Source: Ciona savignyi
Lineage: Eukaryota; Chordata; Ascidiacea; Phlebobranchia; Cionidae
DNA length: 64,000 nucleotides
Assembly (NCBI GenBank): GCA_000149265.1
Contig: CH003340.1
Coordinates: forward strand, 278,359-342,358
Direction of reading: 5' to 3'
In this document: piece by piece, positions 33,401 through 48,400 of the stretch
How the letters are laid out: each line of letters opens with the position of its first letter
Numbering within the stretch: position 1 is the stretch's first letter
Notes under the pieces: generated by a model
Told to the model about the DNA's origin: nothing
The model's database searches: none
Seen by the model: only the letters and a program-made list of their open reading frames with translations
Made by a program: the position numbers and the translations under genes

Positions 33401-36400
33401 ATCGTCCCACTCTTTGTGACCACAGTGACTATAAAGTCGGTGTCCCTTGTGAGGTTGGTTATGGTTGCAGAGGTGAGGTTGCCATCTACGTAGAACGGCG
33501 ATCTTGGTCTTCCTGTAGAGCCCTAGTCAACAAGAAGAATTTTCATAAGGGTTTAGAAGGAAAACCAGTTTTATCACACCCAAAATGCACTTGATATAGC
33601 AATGGTAATCGCCCGTTACCCGGAACTATAGCATTGGTAAAGACCTTTACCCAGGACTATAGCATTGGTAAAGACCTTTACCCAGGACTATAGCATTGGT
33701 AAAGTCCTTTACCCAGGACTATAGCATTGGTAAAGTCCTTTACCCGGGAACATGACCATGAAGATAAGGGTAAAGGTGTTGCCTAGCACCTGCCTAGTAA
33801 TAACCTTACCTATGTCCTCTATACCCTGCACTGGACTATAGTGATAATATCAGTTTTGTAATAAAGTAGTAAATACGACATTTAACCCCAAAATAAATAC
33901 ATTAATTTAGCTGTATATCATATACTACATATCCAACAAAAGCTAAACCACCTGTGGAAAATAAGTGATCTTATATTGCTCATGTGCTCCAACCGGTGGA
34001 AGCCATGTGATTCGGATGGTTGATTCATTTAGCGACATCGAGCGGATATTTTGTACGTCTATAGGAGCTGCACAAAAAGGAAATTTGAGACTCCACCGAA
34101 ATATTGCCAGGTTAAAGAAATGATAATTCAGTGGAGCCATGATTCTTTGTCAAGCAGTGATTGATAAACCATTAAAAATGTTAAGTAATGTCATATTTTA
34201 ATAATTTGTTGGTTTTCGAAAAAAATAAAAATAAAATAAACCAAGTTAAACAAATAAGGTAAGTGTGTCTAACAATTTTGACTAGTGTTTAAAGTAAATA
34301 CCCATACATAATGCAATTTGTAATATGAGCAAAGTTATGGGTACTTAGGTCTACCTCTTGCCCAAAGTTGAGTTAATGGAGTTATTAGGATAGGATAAGA
34401 TATTTGTGTTTATCTACGTGAATGGGAAAACAAAGGGGGTTAACACACAGGCAATCGAAAGATCACCTCGAGCCCACTGCCGGGTTACCGAAGCTATTGC
34501 AGTTGTTTGTGTATGATACAGACGTTCCTTTAATTTAATAAAACACACTAATCCGCTGGGTTCAGTTTATGTCCATTTAGTGCCTTGCCCAGGGACACAA
34601 ACGACTAGCTAGCGACCAGTTTCGAATCTGCAACCTTTCGGTTGAAAGGCGTCGCAGTAAACCGCCAGACCAACCGGCCAGACAATTTAGCGTGTTGGAT
34701 ATGATAGACATTGCTGCAGTTTTCGCAGCATTTGTACAAGTTGACTAGCTGGCGACTGGCTTCGATCCAACAACCTTTCTCCCAGGTTTGGATTATTGTT
34801 TTACATCCTAAACCCTTTATGAATGCGTTGAATTCTATGGCCCCCTTACACACAGCAACGATGGTTTAAAAGGTTCACTAAAAAAATCACTAACTTGTTG
34901 TTACAAAGACAGTGGTTGCTGGTCCAGAGATTTTATCATCGTGCAGACGAGCGGTAAATTGATACCTCGTGCCAGGAACCAAGCTCCCAACTATCACCGC
35001 CATTCGACTTCGATCCAACGTCACCGTTTTCTCCACAGCCGCGATGAAGTCACTGGAAATCTTCTTCACAACTCCAATTGTTCCGTTGGATTCATCATCA
35101 CTTTCCACCACCGGGTGGTATGAGAGCTAATTTTAAAACAAAAGGTTAATTACAACGTTTAGTTAGGGTATGGTCAAGTGGCCGAATGGTGAAAGCAACG
35201 ATACATATACCGACTTACATACAAAAAACGGTCTTAGCAACGAACCTGTTATGGGTTCGAAACTAAGCTCGGTAAAAAAAACATTTAATTGGTATTACTG
35301 AAGCATTTTCTTCTATTGGGTTTTATGAAAGATTTTGCGGTCTCTACCCATCCGAATAGTTTTAGAGAGCAAAAACATAATTAACTAAATCCCAATACTG
35401 TATATTTAAACATTTTTTCTTTTGAACTAAAGTTTGCACCTCATATACACTATATGTTTGTGTTTAAAACTGTACGCACAATACAAGATGATCAGACATT
35501 TTAATGTGTAGTGAAATTTCAATAAATGTTGCTAGTAAGCAAGAAACACATAAAATATTCAATATTAAAATAACATCAAAGTAACAAATAGAAATATTTT
35601 ACAACCCTGAACCCATTACCTTTGTCCGACTGGTTAGTCTAAAGGTTTAGGGGGCACCTTTCAACCGAAAGGTTGCAAGTTCCAAACTGGTCTCTAGCTA
35701 GTCGGTTGTGTCCTTGGGCAAAGCATTTAATGGAACTTAACTGAACCCAGCGGATTAATGGGTTCTACCCAATTGAATGACTGTGTGTATCATGTACAAC
35801 ACACTGCAATAGCTCCTGTAACCCGACGGTGGGCACGAGGTGATCTTTGCCTGTGTGTTAACCCTTTTGGTTTTCCCATTCACGGGGATAAACATTAACA
35901 TGAAAATTCTATTCTATACCTCAAGGTTGTCAATGAATATGGGGATTCTTCCCCAGCTGAATCGAACAGAGGAAGTTGACACGGATGATGCTTTCAATCG
36001 AACAACTGGAATAAAAGGTGATGGGAAATTGAATCAAAAATAAAAGACAAATAGTTTTAGTAAATAAAAATAAATGGGAAATACAGGTGTTGATTTGTAT
36101 ATTTAAGCATGATGCGATGATTGGATAGGATATTCATGTTTATCCCAATGATTGGAAAAACCAAGGGGGTTATCACACAGGCAATCGTCAGATCACCTTA
36201 CGTCCATCGTCGGGTTACTGTAGATATTTCAGTCTGTTGTATATGATTTTGCAACCAGTTAAACAATTTTATTTAAAATCTAAGTTTTTATATGCTCATT
36301 TTTACTGGAAGTAAAAGCGTACAAATAAAAAAAATATGAAAAAAAATAAGAATTTTAAGTAAGGTAGAAAATGAATTAGCACAATCTTTTGTGCTTTTAA

Positions 36401-39400
36401 AATACCTTGTGGTATGGTTGCTGTGTTGATAGAACTTTGTGGTCTCCACTGTGTTGCAGGATTCTGTGTAAATTGAACTGATTAAAGGTTTAATATTTTG
36501 TAAGTAGACAGGTCTGTTGGTGGCATCTACAGCTTTAAGGCTGTCTAACTCAAGCCTTATCAAAGTTATTTAAACAGACATTAATACAACTAGTAGAAAT
36601 CTAATGAGTTTTAGATAATCCTATAATGTCTTTATTATATAATGTCTTATTGTGAAGCAGTGTAAATGATCTAGAAACCAGACAGGAACACAAGTTATTC
36701 GAAAAAAAAGTGTATAAAAATGTGTTTTCTAAAAATGGCAGATGTACTAATGACAGAATACAATAAAGCAGGTAAAGGCATATTTTCCTTTTCCAGAAAA
36801 AAACAAGTATTATCACATGTTGTGGCTAATTTAATTTATAATAAATTACACAATAAACTAAGAAATGCTAACATTAATCATCTGATGATACCCGAAACAC
36901 AGTATTATCGGTTGACTAACAAGGTATCAGGTAATAACCGTGTAAAAATCCTTTCATGTCCATTTCTCTATTCACTGGGACATTAATGACACACCCATTG
37001 ACTTACCACACTTATAGTCGGAGTTTTACGTACAGCAATATGAGGTGCAGCAGGCACGGGTGATCCCTCAAAATCATAAATGCATGAGTTCGGATCGTAG
37101 TTGTAAGATCGTTGAACAACTAAATCAAAATTTGATATTGTTACATACCTATACTTAAATTGATTACAGATTATTAATAATTACTCAAATAATTGACTAT
37201 TTGCAAGCGAAAAGTGAAATAAACTTAAAATGGTTTGTTGTTTTTTAAGTTAAGAAACACATATCATTATACATAATAAATAGTATCCTTAAGTAAGTAG
37301 TTTTTTCATCTAGAAAGTACAATTTTGAAAGCATTAACACAGTTTATCGTAAATTCTGCCGCAAAATAAAACATTTTGCCCAAGCACAAAAAAATAGCAA
37401 TAATCATGAGCATGTTAGATAAAATAGGATATAATATTCATGTTTAAGTGCTTTGCCCAAGGACACAACCGATTAGCTATCAACCAGTTTTGAACCTGCA
37501 ACTTTTCAGATAAAACACGGCACACTAAACCGCCAAGCTAATCGGTTGGTATAAAAAGCAGCATCACCAAACCATTGTTATTTTCATTTCAATGCACATA
37601 TTATACCTGCGTATTGGAGTGTGTATCCTGCAGTGGAAAAGCAGCCTAAACCTGGTGGAAGAAATCCGTTTCGAGCCTGGAAATGCACAGCGAAGCCGAT
37701 TAGGCTTTGATGCACTTGCCAGGAAATCTGTGGAATATTGAATTCGTATTTGACTTGATATTATTAATTTATACTAAGTTATAAAAAAGGGCTCGGTTAT
37801 CCCTATAGCATATCATATTTATTAATGTTAACGGGGGTTTAACTACTGGAGTTCAGCAGTTCTGTCTGTTTTTTTGGGGTAATTTTATTATTGTTATCTT
37901 CATTATCATCACAAAGAAGAAAAAAATCTAATTTTTTCTTAGTTTTATGTCCAAGGAGATATGGATAATGGGTCTTGAGTTCTAACCCACTGGGATCAAA
38001 ACCCTGCCAGGGGTGCAATGGTTTTTTCAATAATTAAAAAAAAAATCCTTATCCTTGAACATGCTGTACTCGCCTGTTCAAATACAAACACTCCAGTTGA
38101 GACATTAGACAGCTCTGTTACAACACAAGCGGCCCAGAACTGTATTTTGTCAATGAAACATCCCTGAGGAAACTCCATTCTCAGAATCCACTCTCCACGG
38201 TCGTTGGGTCGGCTATCGTCCACATGGATGTGACCCTGACCACCCGAGCCCCACTGGTTGATCCACTCCAGTCGAGCTGGACGGGCTTTGGGACAATATA
38301 ATAATATTAAAAATAAGTCAAGATCTGTATTCTACCTAGCAACACACAATGTTTGGAGAGCTAGGTTATAAATAAAAACAATTTCAAATTTAAATGTTGC
38401 ACGGCTCAAATTTAATGTTGCATGGCTCAAATTTAAATGTTGCATGGCTCAAATTTAATGTTGCATGGCTCAAATTTAATGTTGCACGGCTCAATTTAAA
38501 TTTTGCAAGGCTGACGACACAACTTATTTTTGTTTCTAGAAATATTCATTGCAAGTCATACAAGCGTCGTAATTCAAATCATTGTAAAATGTGTTTTGAT
38601 AGAAATGATTGTCATTACAACCCTGCTGCTTAGTATGAAATCGAATCCAACCTGCATTGAGTTCAGCTGGAGGTGCAGCAAACGTGGTGGTGGCAACAGT
38701 GGGTGTTGTTGGTATGGTGATAAATACTGGTAAAGTAGATGTGCTCGGTGCAACTGTAACTGTAAATTGGAGAGTTGCAGAGTTTCATATATATTAGGAT
38801 AGGATATTCATGTTTATCCCCGTGAATGGGAAAACCAAGGGGGTTAACGAACAGGCAATCGTCATATCACATCGCGCCCATCATCGGGTTACCAGAGCTA
38901 GTGCAGTGTGTTGTGTATGATTCAGGCGTTCCTTTAATTTTGGTAGACGCTATTATTCTACTGGGTTCAGGCAATATCCATTAAATTTTCTGCCCAAGGA
39001 CACAACCAAATAGCTAGTGACCATTTTCGAATCAACAATTATTTGGTTGATAGACAACGCACTAATCCACCAGACTAATTACTCGAACTATTAACAGAGC
39101 TTAAAGTGTTACTTTACTTCCACATGATATATAACAAACATTTCTGCAAGCCAAATGAAGTAATATAACTGTTCCATTGAAACTCTCAATCATAGAATAT
39201 AATTTTTGGCTTTCCAAGGCTAATTGGATAGGATAGGATATATTCATGTTTATCCCCGTGAATGAAAAAAAACTATGGATATTTTAGTGTACATGACAAT
39301 TAGTTGGTCATCATAACATTACCTTGGGACCACTAATTCGGATACAAATGTACAATTACCGATGAGAGAAAAATTATTACTAAGATAAAATAGGATATTT

Positions 39401-42400
39401 ATTCCTGGAGGAGGCAAATTCAATGAGAGTTAAAATATTGGAATTTGTGCAAATATCATTTTATTATTGTCATTTTGCCAGACGTATTGCAGTGTTTTTT
39501 TTAGTAAATCCAATAATCAACAATCTTTATTTAATCAACCAGCTTTTCATAGGTAACTTGCATAAGAACAGAAGCAGCATATCTTATGCAGTTGCCTGAA
39601 CCCAGAAGATTATTGGGTTCCACTTAGTTAAAGGAATGTGTAAATCGTACACAACAAACTGCAATAGCTCCGGTAATCTGGCGGTGTGCACAAGGTGGTC
39701 TGACGATTGCCTGTGTGTTAACCACTTTGGTTGTCCCATTCACGGGGATAAACATGAATATTCTATTCTCTATTCTATCTCTCAACCAGACCAATGTTCT
39801 AGCACGAAACCAAACAACCCGCAAGTTTTTAATCCATTTTCTTGCTGAATGTCAGTGCGAATAGAATACTATGCACCAAAAAACACAATGGACAACAAGC
39901 ACACAGTCTGCTTAATGTAAAGCAAATAACCTGGGTCAGTAGATGTTGTTGTTGATGATTCTAATGTGGTTGAGGTAATGGAAATGGATCGAGTTGTCGA
40001 CTGGGTTGAGAGTTCTACATCACCACTTCCAGATCCATCAAAAAGATGCGGTAATTCCTTCGGACAACTATCTGGCCCGCTGTGCACAAGTGATGCAGCA
40101 CCTGGGGTGAAATAGGATTTAAAATATTGAAAACAACCAAGATAAAGAAGCCAGAATTATCTATGCAAAATTATGATGTAATATATGAAAGAAAGATGGT
40201 ATAATACTAAAAACGTAAAACAGTATTAGGTTTATTACCAAAATTATTATAATTTAACTATTAATAAAAGGCTAAATTAACTACCATATTTTGGTCAAGC
40301 AGGTAAACTATATCGGTAAGAGCATTACTGGTTTACAGGAAACCGAAAAGTTGTGCAATCAAAAGCAGCCACTGGATATTGGATTTTTGGACAAGGCTTT
40401 TAAAGAAAATGACCTGGATCCAGTGGGTTAATGGGTTTTGCTAAACTGAAGAAAAGTCACTATAATATACAACATACTGCAATAGCTCCATAAACCCAAT
40501 GGCCCATTGTTCTATACATTTTTGAACAGTTAAACAAACTAATTTTAGATCACTCCCACAAACCTTTATTTATTATCTGGAAACTGAACCCGGAATCACG
40601 AAAACAATTTCGAACAAAGCGTGGTTCAGTAAATTGAAACCGAATTCCAATAAATTTCAAGTCGCGTTGCCAACCAATTTGCTGGAATGTCACTTCTTTG
40701 CGATCCAGGTTGGACATTCTTGTGTTTAAGCAACCATTCCATATCTTAAACAGGAGAAAAATACTTAAATATTTGGTCAGCCTGTTTTGCTGCTACCTTT
40801 AAATGTATTCTTGGGCAAGACAATTTGAGGAATTTGTCCCAATCCAGTGAATTAATGGGCTTAACAATAAATTTATGACTGTATCCATCAGGTTTAACAC
40901 AATGCATTAGTTACGGTAACGAAAAGATGACCTTGTGATTTACATACCCTGTGAAATAACATCATTATCATATGACGGTTAATTCGTTAGAACGGACAAT
41001 TGGAAATAAAAAACATAGCAAATTGAAAAATGTATAAAAATATTGGAAAATAAAAGCATCTCAAGCGTTAAAAAAAATTATTATTGTGAGTTCCAGTGCT
41101 GTAAGTCTACAGAATACTATTTCAATGTCAAAACATTCAATTATTAGTATACACCTTATTTCATTAATAATACATCAAAATATACACATCTATTAGTAGT
41201 AACATATTTTTACAAAGGATCCATTATAAACCGATAGATCACTCACGTTCATATTTTCCAATGGACAATTTGTTGGAAACATCATTTTCAGCTGCCACAA
41301 TCCCGCTGGTTGAACATTGGGCAACTCGACGTGTATCTCTGCACCAACATTCCACGTATTCATCCACTTGATTTTCGGACTCATGCCTAAAAAATCACTT
41401 ATTAGGTATTACTTCCGCCACCACGTACTTAAAAACAATTTTCTTCCGTGCCGAAATACAATAACTGTCATTTTGCCTTTATTTTCAGCTTTCAATTAAG
41501 TGTATTTTGAGTTGTGTTTAATTGTGGCTTTTTAAAGCAGCAATAACAAAACTGAATAAACTATGCCAATTCCTATTTGGAACCACAGTACCAAACTGAA
41601 TAAATATACTCACGATTTTCGCAATTTCTGCCAAACACAGTGTCGGGGCAATTGCACAAATAATTGAAACCTTCGATATTGCTACAGACCCCATTGTTAT
41701 CACATGGATTTGATATACAAGCTGAAAAAACAGAATTGTAAAATTTTAAATACTTATTTTATTCACTTCGTTGTCTAAATGGAGGGCATATGTAACACAG
41801 CCATTCTTTAACATGCCGTCTGTGATACAATTGGATTGCTGTTCCGTCAAAATAGCTTGGTGGGTTAGTGCGTCGTCCCTCAGCCAAAGGGTTGCAGGAA
41901 TAAAACAGGTCGCTGGCTAACACAGAGGATTAATTTTTTGTATCATACCTTGAGGAAATGTGTCATTCTTACACAACACACAGTACCGAAATAGCTTTGC
42001 TAACCCAAATGTGGGGGTGAGGCAATTTGATGATTACCTGTGTAATAACTCTCTTTGCATTTTCCCAATAATGCAGATAAAACATGAATATGTTATCCCT
42101 ACCTTTTTTTGAGATAAGCGCAAGTGTCAAGAAAATGGACCTTAAACCGTTCAATAAGCGAAATCCATCCAGCTTAACAGATAACAGATATAAAAAACAG
42201 CGCACTTACCATCAAACTGCACACCACTGGTTTGAGAGAATACGGAGTCCCTTAATGTCTGAGAATCAATGGCAACCACTGCCTGATTTGAGGATCCAAT
42301 ATTTTGATACAAGATTCCAGCCACAGCAGATTGGAACGCAGCGTTAAAAAGGATGTTTGGCTGATTTCCAACAAAATTTTTTCTAAGAAAAATACAAGAA

Positions 42401-45400
42401 TTACGACTATAAATACAAAACTGCTGAAGTAATTAAATATAAATTAGATCACGGGTCGGCAACCTTTTAAATACAGTGTATCATTTTATGAGTAATATCA
42501 TAATGAAAGCAAATCTGTCTGTCAACCATCGTCATATATGGTTTTCATAGTCAACTACCTTATTTAAATATTAGTAATTAAGACTGTCTTAAGGAATTAA
42601 GACTGTTGATTTGTAGAATTGATGAATTTTAAAGACTGTTGATTTCGTGCAGCACAGACAGTTTGAGTTTGCAAATGTTTATGGTATAGATTTCGCGTGT
42701 GCGTCAAATTATGCAGCATGCCATGAAAAATCCTTTGAGAGGCACCCGTTCCAGGGGTTGTCAACCCCGAATTACTTTTTTTATATTACTTCAAGGTACA
42801 GGACCTTAGAACTTGTATTTGTCAATACACATAAAAATATAATGTAATTGCACACTCCTTGTGTCATGCAAACTTATTATATTTTTCACTTTTATGGATA
42901 ATCTAAATATGCTGTAATGGATTAAACAAAACTATTATCCTCAAAGTTATTATCACAGTACAATGGTCAGGTCACCCGACTGCGTGCATTTGATTTGGAG
43001 CAGTTAGTTATTCAAGTTACCTGGTGTCTGCAAATCTTCCATTGGAATCAGCTCCACCAACCAAAGCGCCATCTAGCTGATGAGCATTTGGCAATCCAGA
43101 GTTAAAATAATTCCAACCACAACTGCTGGGTTTCGTTGGACAAGAGCTATAAATTTTTTCATGATTAAATGGTAATAAATAGGATAGGATATTTATGTTT
43201 ATTCCGGTGAATGGGAAAGCCAAGGGAGTTAACACATGGGCAATCGTCAGATCACCTCGCGCCCACCGTCGGGTTACCGGAGCTATTGCAGTGTGTTGTG
43301 TATGATACAAACAATTTTTTTAATTTGGTAGAACCTATTAATTCGCTAGGTTCATGCAATGTCTGTTAAGTGCCTTGCTCAAGGACACAACCGAATAGCT
43401 AGCAGACAGTTTCGAATCTGCAACCTTTCGATTATATGGTATCACTCTAAACCACCTGTAGTTGGAATAATTCTCTGTACAAGTGAGTACACTACAGAAA
43501 ATACATGTTTTTCATACCAGACTAAAAAACTTATCTGTCTATTTATTATATTTTCTATTTAAAACAAATTAAATATTAAACAACTTATTTCTGTACTTAA
43601 ATATTTTTTTTCTTTTTTTTCCCTGTACTAAATAGATCTAATATATTTGTAAAATGAATATATTGCAGTAACAAACCAATCATTATTTAAAACACAAATA
43701 TATGATAATGTTGTTTGAACATTTTTACCTATCCCTGTCATGCAGATTCTTTGGAAAGTTTTGTCCATAGCCAACCATGTAACTCATTCCAGAAATCTTT
43801 CCTAAAATTGCATCAACTTGATCTTTTGCCATTTCTCGATATTGATTGGCTTGTGTGGCGTTTAAAGTTTGCCCAGCAGCCAACATGCACAGAAATGCTG
43901 TGTTTGCTATCAAAAGAATAAAATGTTTAAATTGGGAAAACTTAATAGTTGTGCTTGAAGTCTCCTCTGACCGGTTAGTCTGGCGGTTTAGTGCCTCTCA
44001 GGTTGCAGGTTTGAAACTTGCCGTTATGTAGTCAGTTGTGTTATTAGTCAAGGCACTTAATGGACATTGCCTAAACCCAATAGAGTGAAGGGTTCTACTA
44101 AATTGAAGAAACATGTGAATCATACACACCACATTGCAATAGCTCTGGTAACCCGACGGTGGGCGTGAGGTAATCTGAAGACTGCCCGTGTGTTAACCCC
44201 TTTGGTTTTCCCATTTAAGGCGATAAACATGAATATCCTATTCTTCTATCCTTGTGATTTTTACTAGGTGTAGTAGATTAAAGCCAGAGGTCCATGTCTG
44301 CATAGTGCTGGGTTCAAACTTCACCCTGACTACTTTGTGCAACTTTAGCTTGTACCCTTGTGCAATGCACTTGCAGGAATTTTCGTGATTCAGTGAATTT
44401 GAGTTTGCTGCTTAGAAACTAGATCTGATAAATATATATATGTATATAATACACTGCAATAGTTCTAGAAACCCAAATGACATATAGGATATGGACTCTG
44501 CAATGGGCTAAACATAACAAAGCAGATCATAGGATAAGATACTTATTCTAATAACCATTTGTAGATAAGACACTGACTGTCATGAACACAAGGTTATTTA
44601 TCCAATTATCTCGTATCAACACTTGTTTTAAATTTTTACAGTGAACTTTCTTCAAATTAAAAGTTACAATTTAGAATTAACAAACATTCCTGACCAGCAA
44701 AAGAAACTGGAGCTTTAACTTTGTTTTTTTGCAAGAGGCCATCAACACTACGAGGTGCATTTCCTGAACTCCATGTGTTGCAGAAGCGAAGAACTGGTGG
44801 AATATACCGGTCGTACTCTCCAGTCAGCTCCGACAAGAGTAGCTACATTGCACAATAAAGATGTCAGATGATAGTATTGCCGAATGGTTTGGGATGAGAA
44901 CTACATTAACCTTGCGTATACTAAATAGAATAGGATATTCATGTTTATTCCCATGAATGTGAAAATCAAGGGGGTTATTACACTGGCAATCGTCAGATCA
45001 CTTAACGCCCATCGTCGGGTTACCGGAGCTATTGCATTGTGTTGTGTATGATTCACATATTCCTTTAATTTAGTAGAACCCATTAATCCGCTGGGTTCAG
45101 GCAATGTCCGTTACGTGCCTTGTTTAAAAACACAACCAACTAGCTAGCCATCATCTGATGACTGCCAGTGTGTTAACCCCCTTGGTTTTCCTATTCATGG
45201 GGATAAACATGAATATCCTATCATATTCTAATGATTCACGATCATTAAAGTGGGTGATTTCCAGTCGAAAATGTAATATTTGCATTTCCTTCGCGCATTT
45301 TACAAGTCATTTTTGAAAGACAAGGTCGAAATGCCCCGTATAACGGCAATAGTGGTGCATCATACGGCTTTTAGGGATTCCCCCCTTTGGTACTTTTATT

Positions 45401-48400
45401 GTTTGGAATGTTTTTATTAAATTGAAAATATAGTGAAACAATTTTAGCTAAATCACCCACCTGAACCGCTAAGATTTTATTGTCATAATTTAAGCCAACA
45501 TCAGTAGGTTGTCGCGCCAATCTAAATTCATCGTACTTGCTAACAGCGTCATCTAAATAACTCTGGTCGTTCGTCGCTTTGTGGAGCCAGAGAGCAGCCC
45601 AAACCAACTCGTCACCGTAGTCCGTGGACCTTTTCAAACAAAGACGTGATTTGTTTATAATATAGAGTAGACAATTCGCGTGTCAAAATGATTGATCCAT
45701 ACAAAGATAGGTACAACAATAGTCCTGGAAACGCCTATGATGGATAGGATATTTATGTTTTACTTCCGTGAATGAAAAAAATCTTGTTCGTTGACATGTA
45801 GCGAAAAGTTGAATTTTTCTTCGTAGCGATTAACATAACCGTCAGAGTACGGTCGTTTAGCCGAATGGTTAGTGAGACGGACAGGGCCGGTTTTAGGCCG
45901 ATTTGACCGATTAGATCAAATTGGGCCCCGCGCTAGCCGGGGGTCTTTCTGTATTACGAGGTTTAAAATACTACTGAAACGTAAAATAAAAAGTGAAATA
46001 ATATTCTTTCTCCTAATATCAATTTGTTATGCATCTAATTAAGTCAAATTTATTTTTCTGTGTCTATCTGTTACGTCATAATGAATATGGTTGCTAAACA
46101 ATATATATATATATATGTTTGGAAGTAAAACAATATATCGTAAATCAGCATCCACATTACCTTTAATTTGTTTTAGAGCAAGTATTAAATGTCTATTTTT
46201 GTAGTTTGTATGTACTGGTATGTATTTTATGATATATAAACACCCATAAATTTTGCTATGAAGAGTAGGGGCCCCGCCATCACATTTCTAATTGGGCCCC
46301 GCGGTTCCTAGCACCGGGCCTGGAGACGGATACATATACCGACGACTATACAAAAACGGTCCGAGTGCCGAGCCCATCATGGTTTCGAAGTTTGGCTCGG
46401 TAAAAACATAAATGTCAGATTACCTCACGTTATGTTTCTACATAGAGCACTAAGTAAGCTTACGGGTAGAAGCTGGCTGCCCCGGGAATTGAGAAAGTGT
46501 CATATCTTGCACGGCGCTCGTCGGCGAACTTGTACAGTTGCTTGGCGTTGTTAGTAAGGTTCGTAGCGTAATCTCCTCCTATAAATGGGAAAAATGTAAA
46601 GTTTTTCTTTGGGTTTATTAAATTTTCGCTGTAAAATATATATACTGCATTTAAAAGAGCACCTTTTTTCATTTAAATGAACGAATGCAAAAAAAGTAAA
46701 AACGAAAGTGAATATTCCACGTCACGGCAATCATAATTAAAGCTTTCTTGGCCAAATTACGAATTTTTGGTTGTCCACAAACATTTCTAATTACAAGCCA
46801 AATAGGCCACGGTGTTACTCTGATCTGAGTTTTGGTCCATGATAAAAAGCTTGCTTCGGGCAATAATGGATAGTGGTTTGTGTTAATTTGGTATTAATTG
46901 GCGCCCTCAGTGGAGCAATTTACAACCTATGTCCTGATGAGAAAGGTCGAAGGAGACGTGTATATTATAGTCTATAAATTGTGAAATATAAACAAGAAGT
47001 TAGCGGATCCTTTGGTGAAGCTATAGCGATTGGGTAATTTACTTAATCCTCCTACAATAAAGCACAGGGGATATATTCTAACACATACTTAAACACGTGT
47101 TTGGCCCCGAGATAAAATGGCTGTCATTGGACGTGGGCGCAACAATTATCTAAGGTTACGTGGTAGATTGTTTTTAAGCCGCGTAGCGAATTTCCTATTG
47201 GCGGTCTCTGTGTTTGCACTCACATTAAAGGCTTAGAGTATGATCTAAACACAAATAAAAAATTTCCGTAATTTGGGCTTAATTTTAATTGATTCCTATG
47301 TATTGGTAAGAGAACACTGCAATGTCTCTGTGCACTTTGCGGTAAATTAATTATTGCCGATGTGGCGTACCGGTAAGAGCTCTGTCACACCTTTGCGATT
47401 GAAGCTAACTGTTGACTGATTACACATTGTTTTGCATCGGTTCGCAAAGTGCGGTCTGTGAAGCATTGTTCGGTGACCGCAAAAAACGGTATTTGTAAAT
47501 CCCACGATATTTCAAGAATGCAAACTATTGTACTTTTACTACATTTTCATGATCGGTATGATGTTACTGATGGAAGCAAAACAAGTGCTTAAGTTCATGA
47601 GCTAATTATTTTAACTGTTTGTTAATAAAACAAAATAAAAAATACAGAGTAGTTTGACAAAGAAATTAATTAAGTTAAACATTACAATGGGAGCACTAGT
47701 TGTGATATAATAAAGCAAATGTTAACCTGTTCCAGAAAACAACAGTGCCGCAGAAGCTAGAGCAGCAGCAGTTTCAGCTGCGAGGTCCGAACCAGGGTCC
47801 GTACTCGTTAATGTGTAAGCTGGTCTTCTCCAGTTTATCCCGGTGGCTGATTCCCATTCGGCGTGGTCTATTGTTGGATCGCCGACCTGCAGTTTAAACC
47901 GTTAATACATAACAAGTTCGTTTTACCGCATTCAACTACGAAATAAAAACTTCAAAGCAAGCTGCCCCTGAATGTTTTTTCTCCCAAAATGTAGTCTACT
48001 AGGGAACAAACAGATATCTAATCACTGAGGCATTGTTTATAACCGAGGGGTGTTGGCTGTTTACTTTTAAATGCACATTTGGCGTGGACATCTTGGTAAA
48101 ATAACAACGTACCCGTGTCCATATTTTGGCGGAATTTAGTACGTTATGACCTATGTCACGACCTCAAATCCTTAAAAACTTATATTAGAAAAAATCATTT
48201 AGTGATAGTAATATTACACAATATATAATGTAAAGGCATATGTGTGTTTACTTATATAAATGGGCTAATACGCGAAGTACACAAATTAGCCTAATGTTCT
48301 TACCATTCCCACTAGCACACCTTCTTGTAGATGCGCTTTCAAGAAATAATCCGTTCCCCATTTTATTGCTTTGTACAAATTGACGGTTTGGCCAGCATTT

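Noticed and set aside
36288-36563. 91-codon minus-strand frame as a full exon of the giant gene
   Set aside because: It does not fit the phases of exons 20 and 22 and turns into T-rich intron sequence. A 58-nt exon in another frame (36463-36406) links both sides.
40550-40744. End of the cellulase-like gene at the TGA at 40550
   Set aside because: Reading through exon 15 adds only GLWE before the stop, while the AAAG/gt donor at 40563 joins the next exon in phase. Kept as an alternative end, not the main model.
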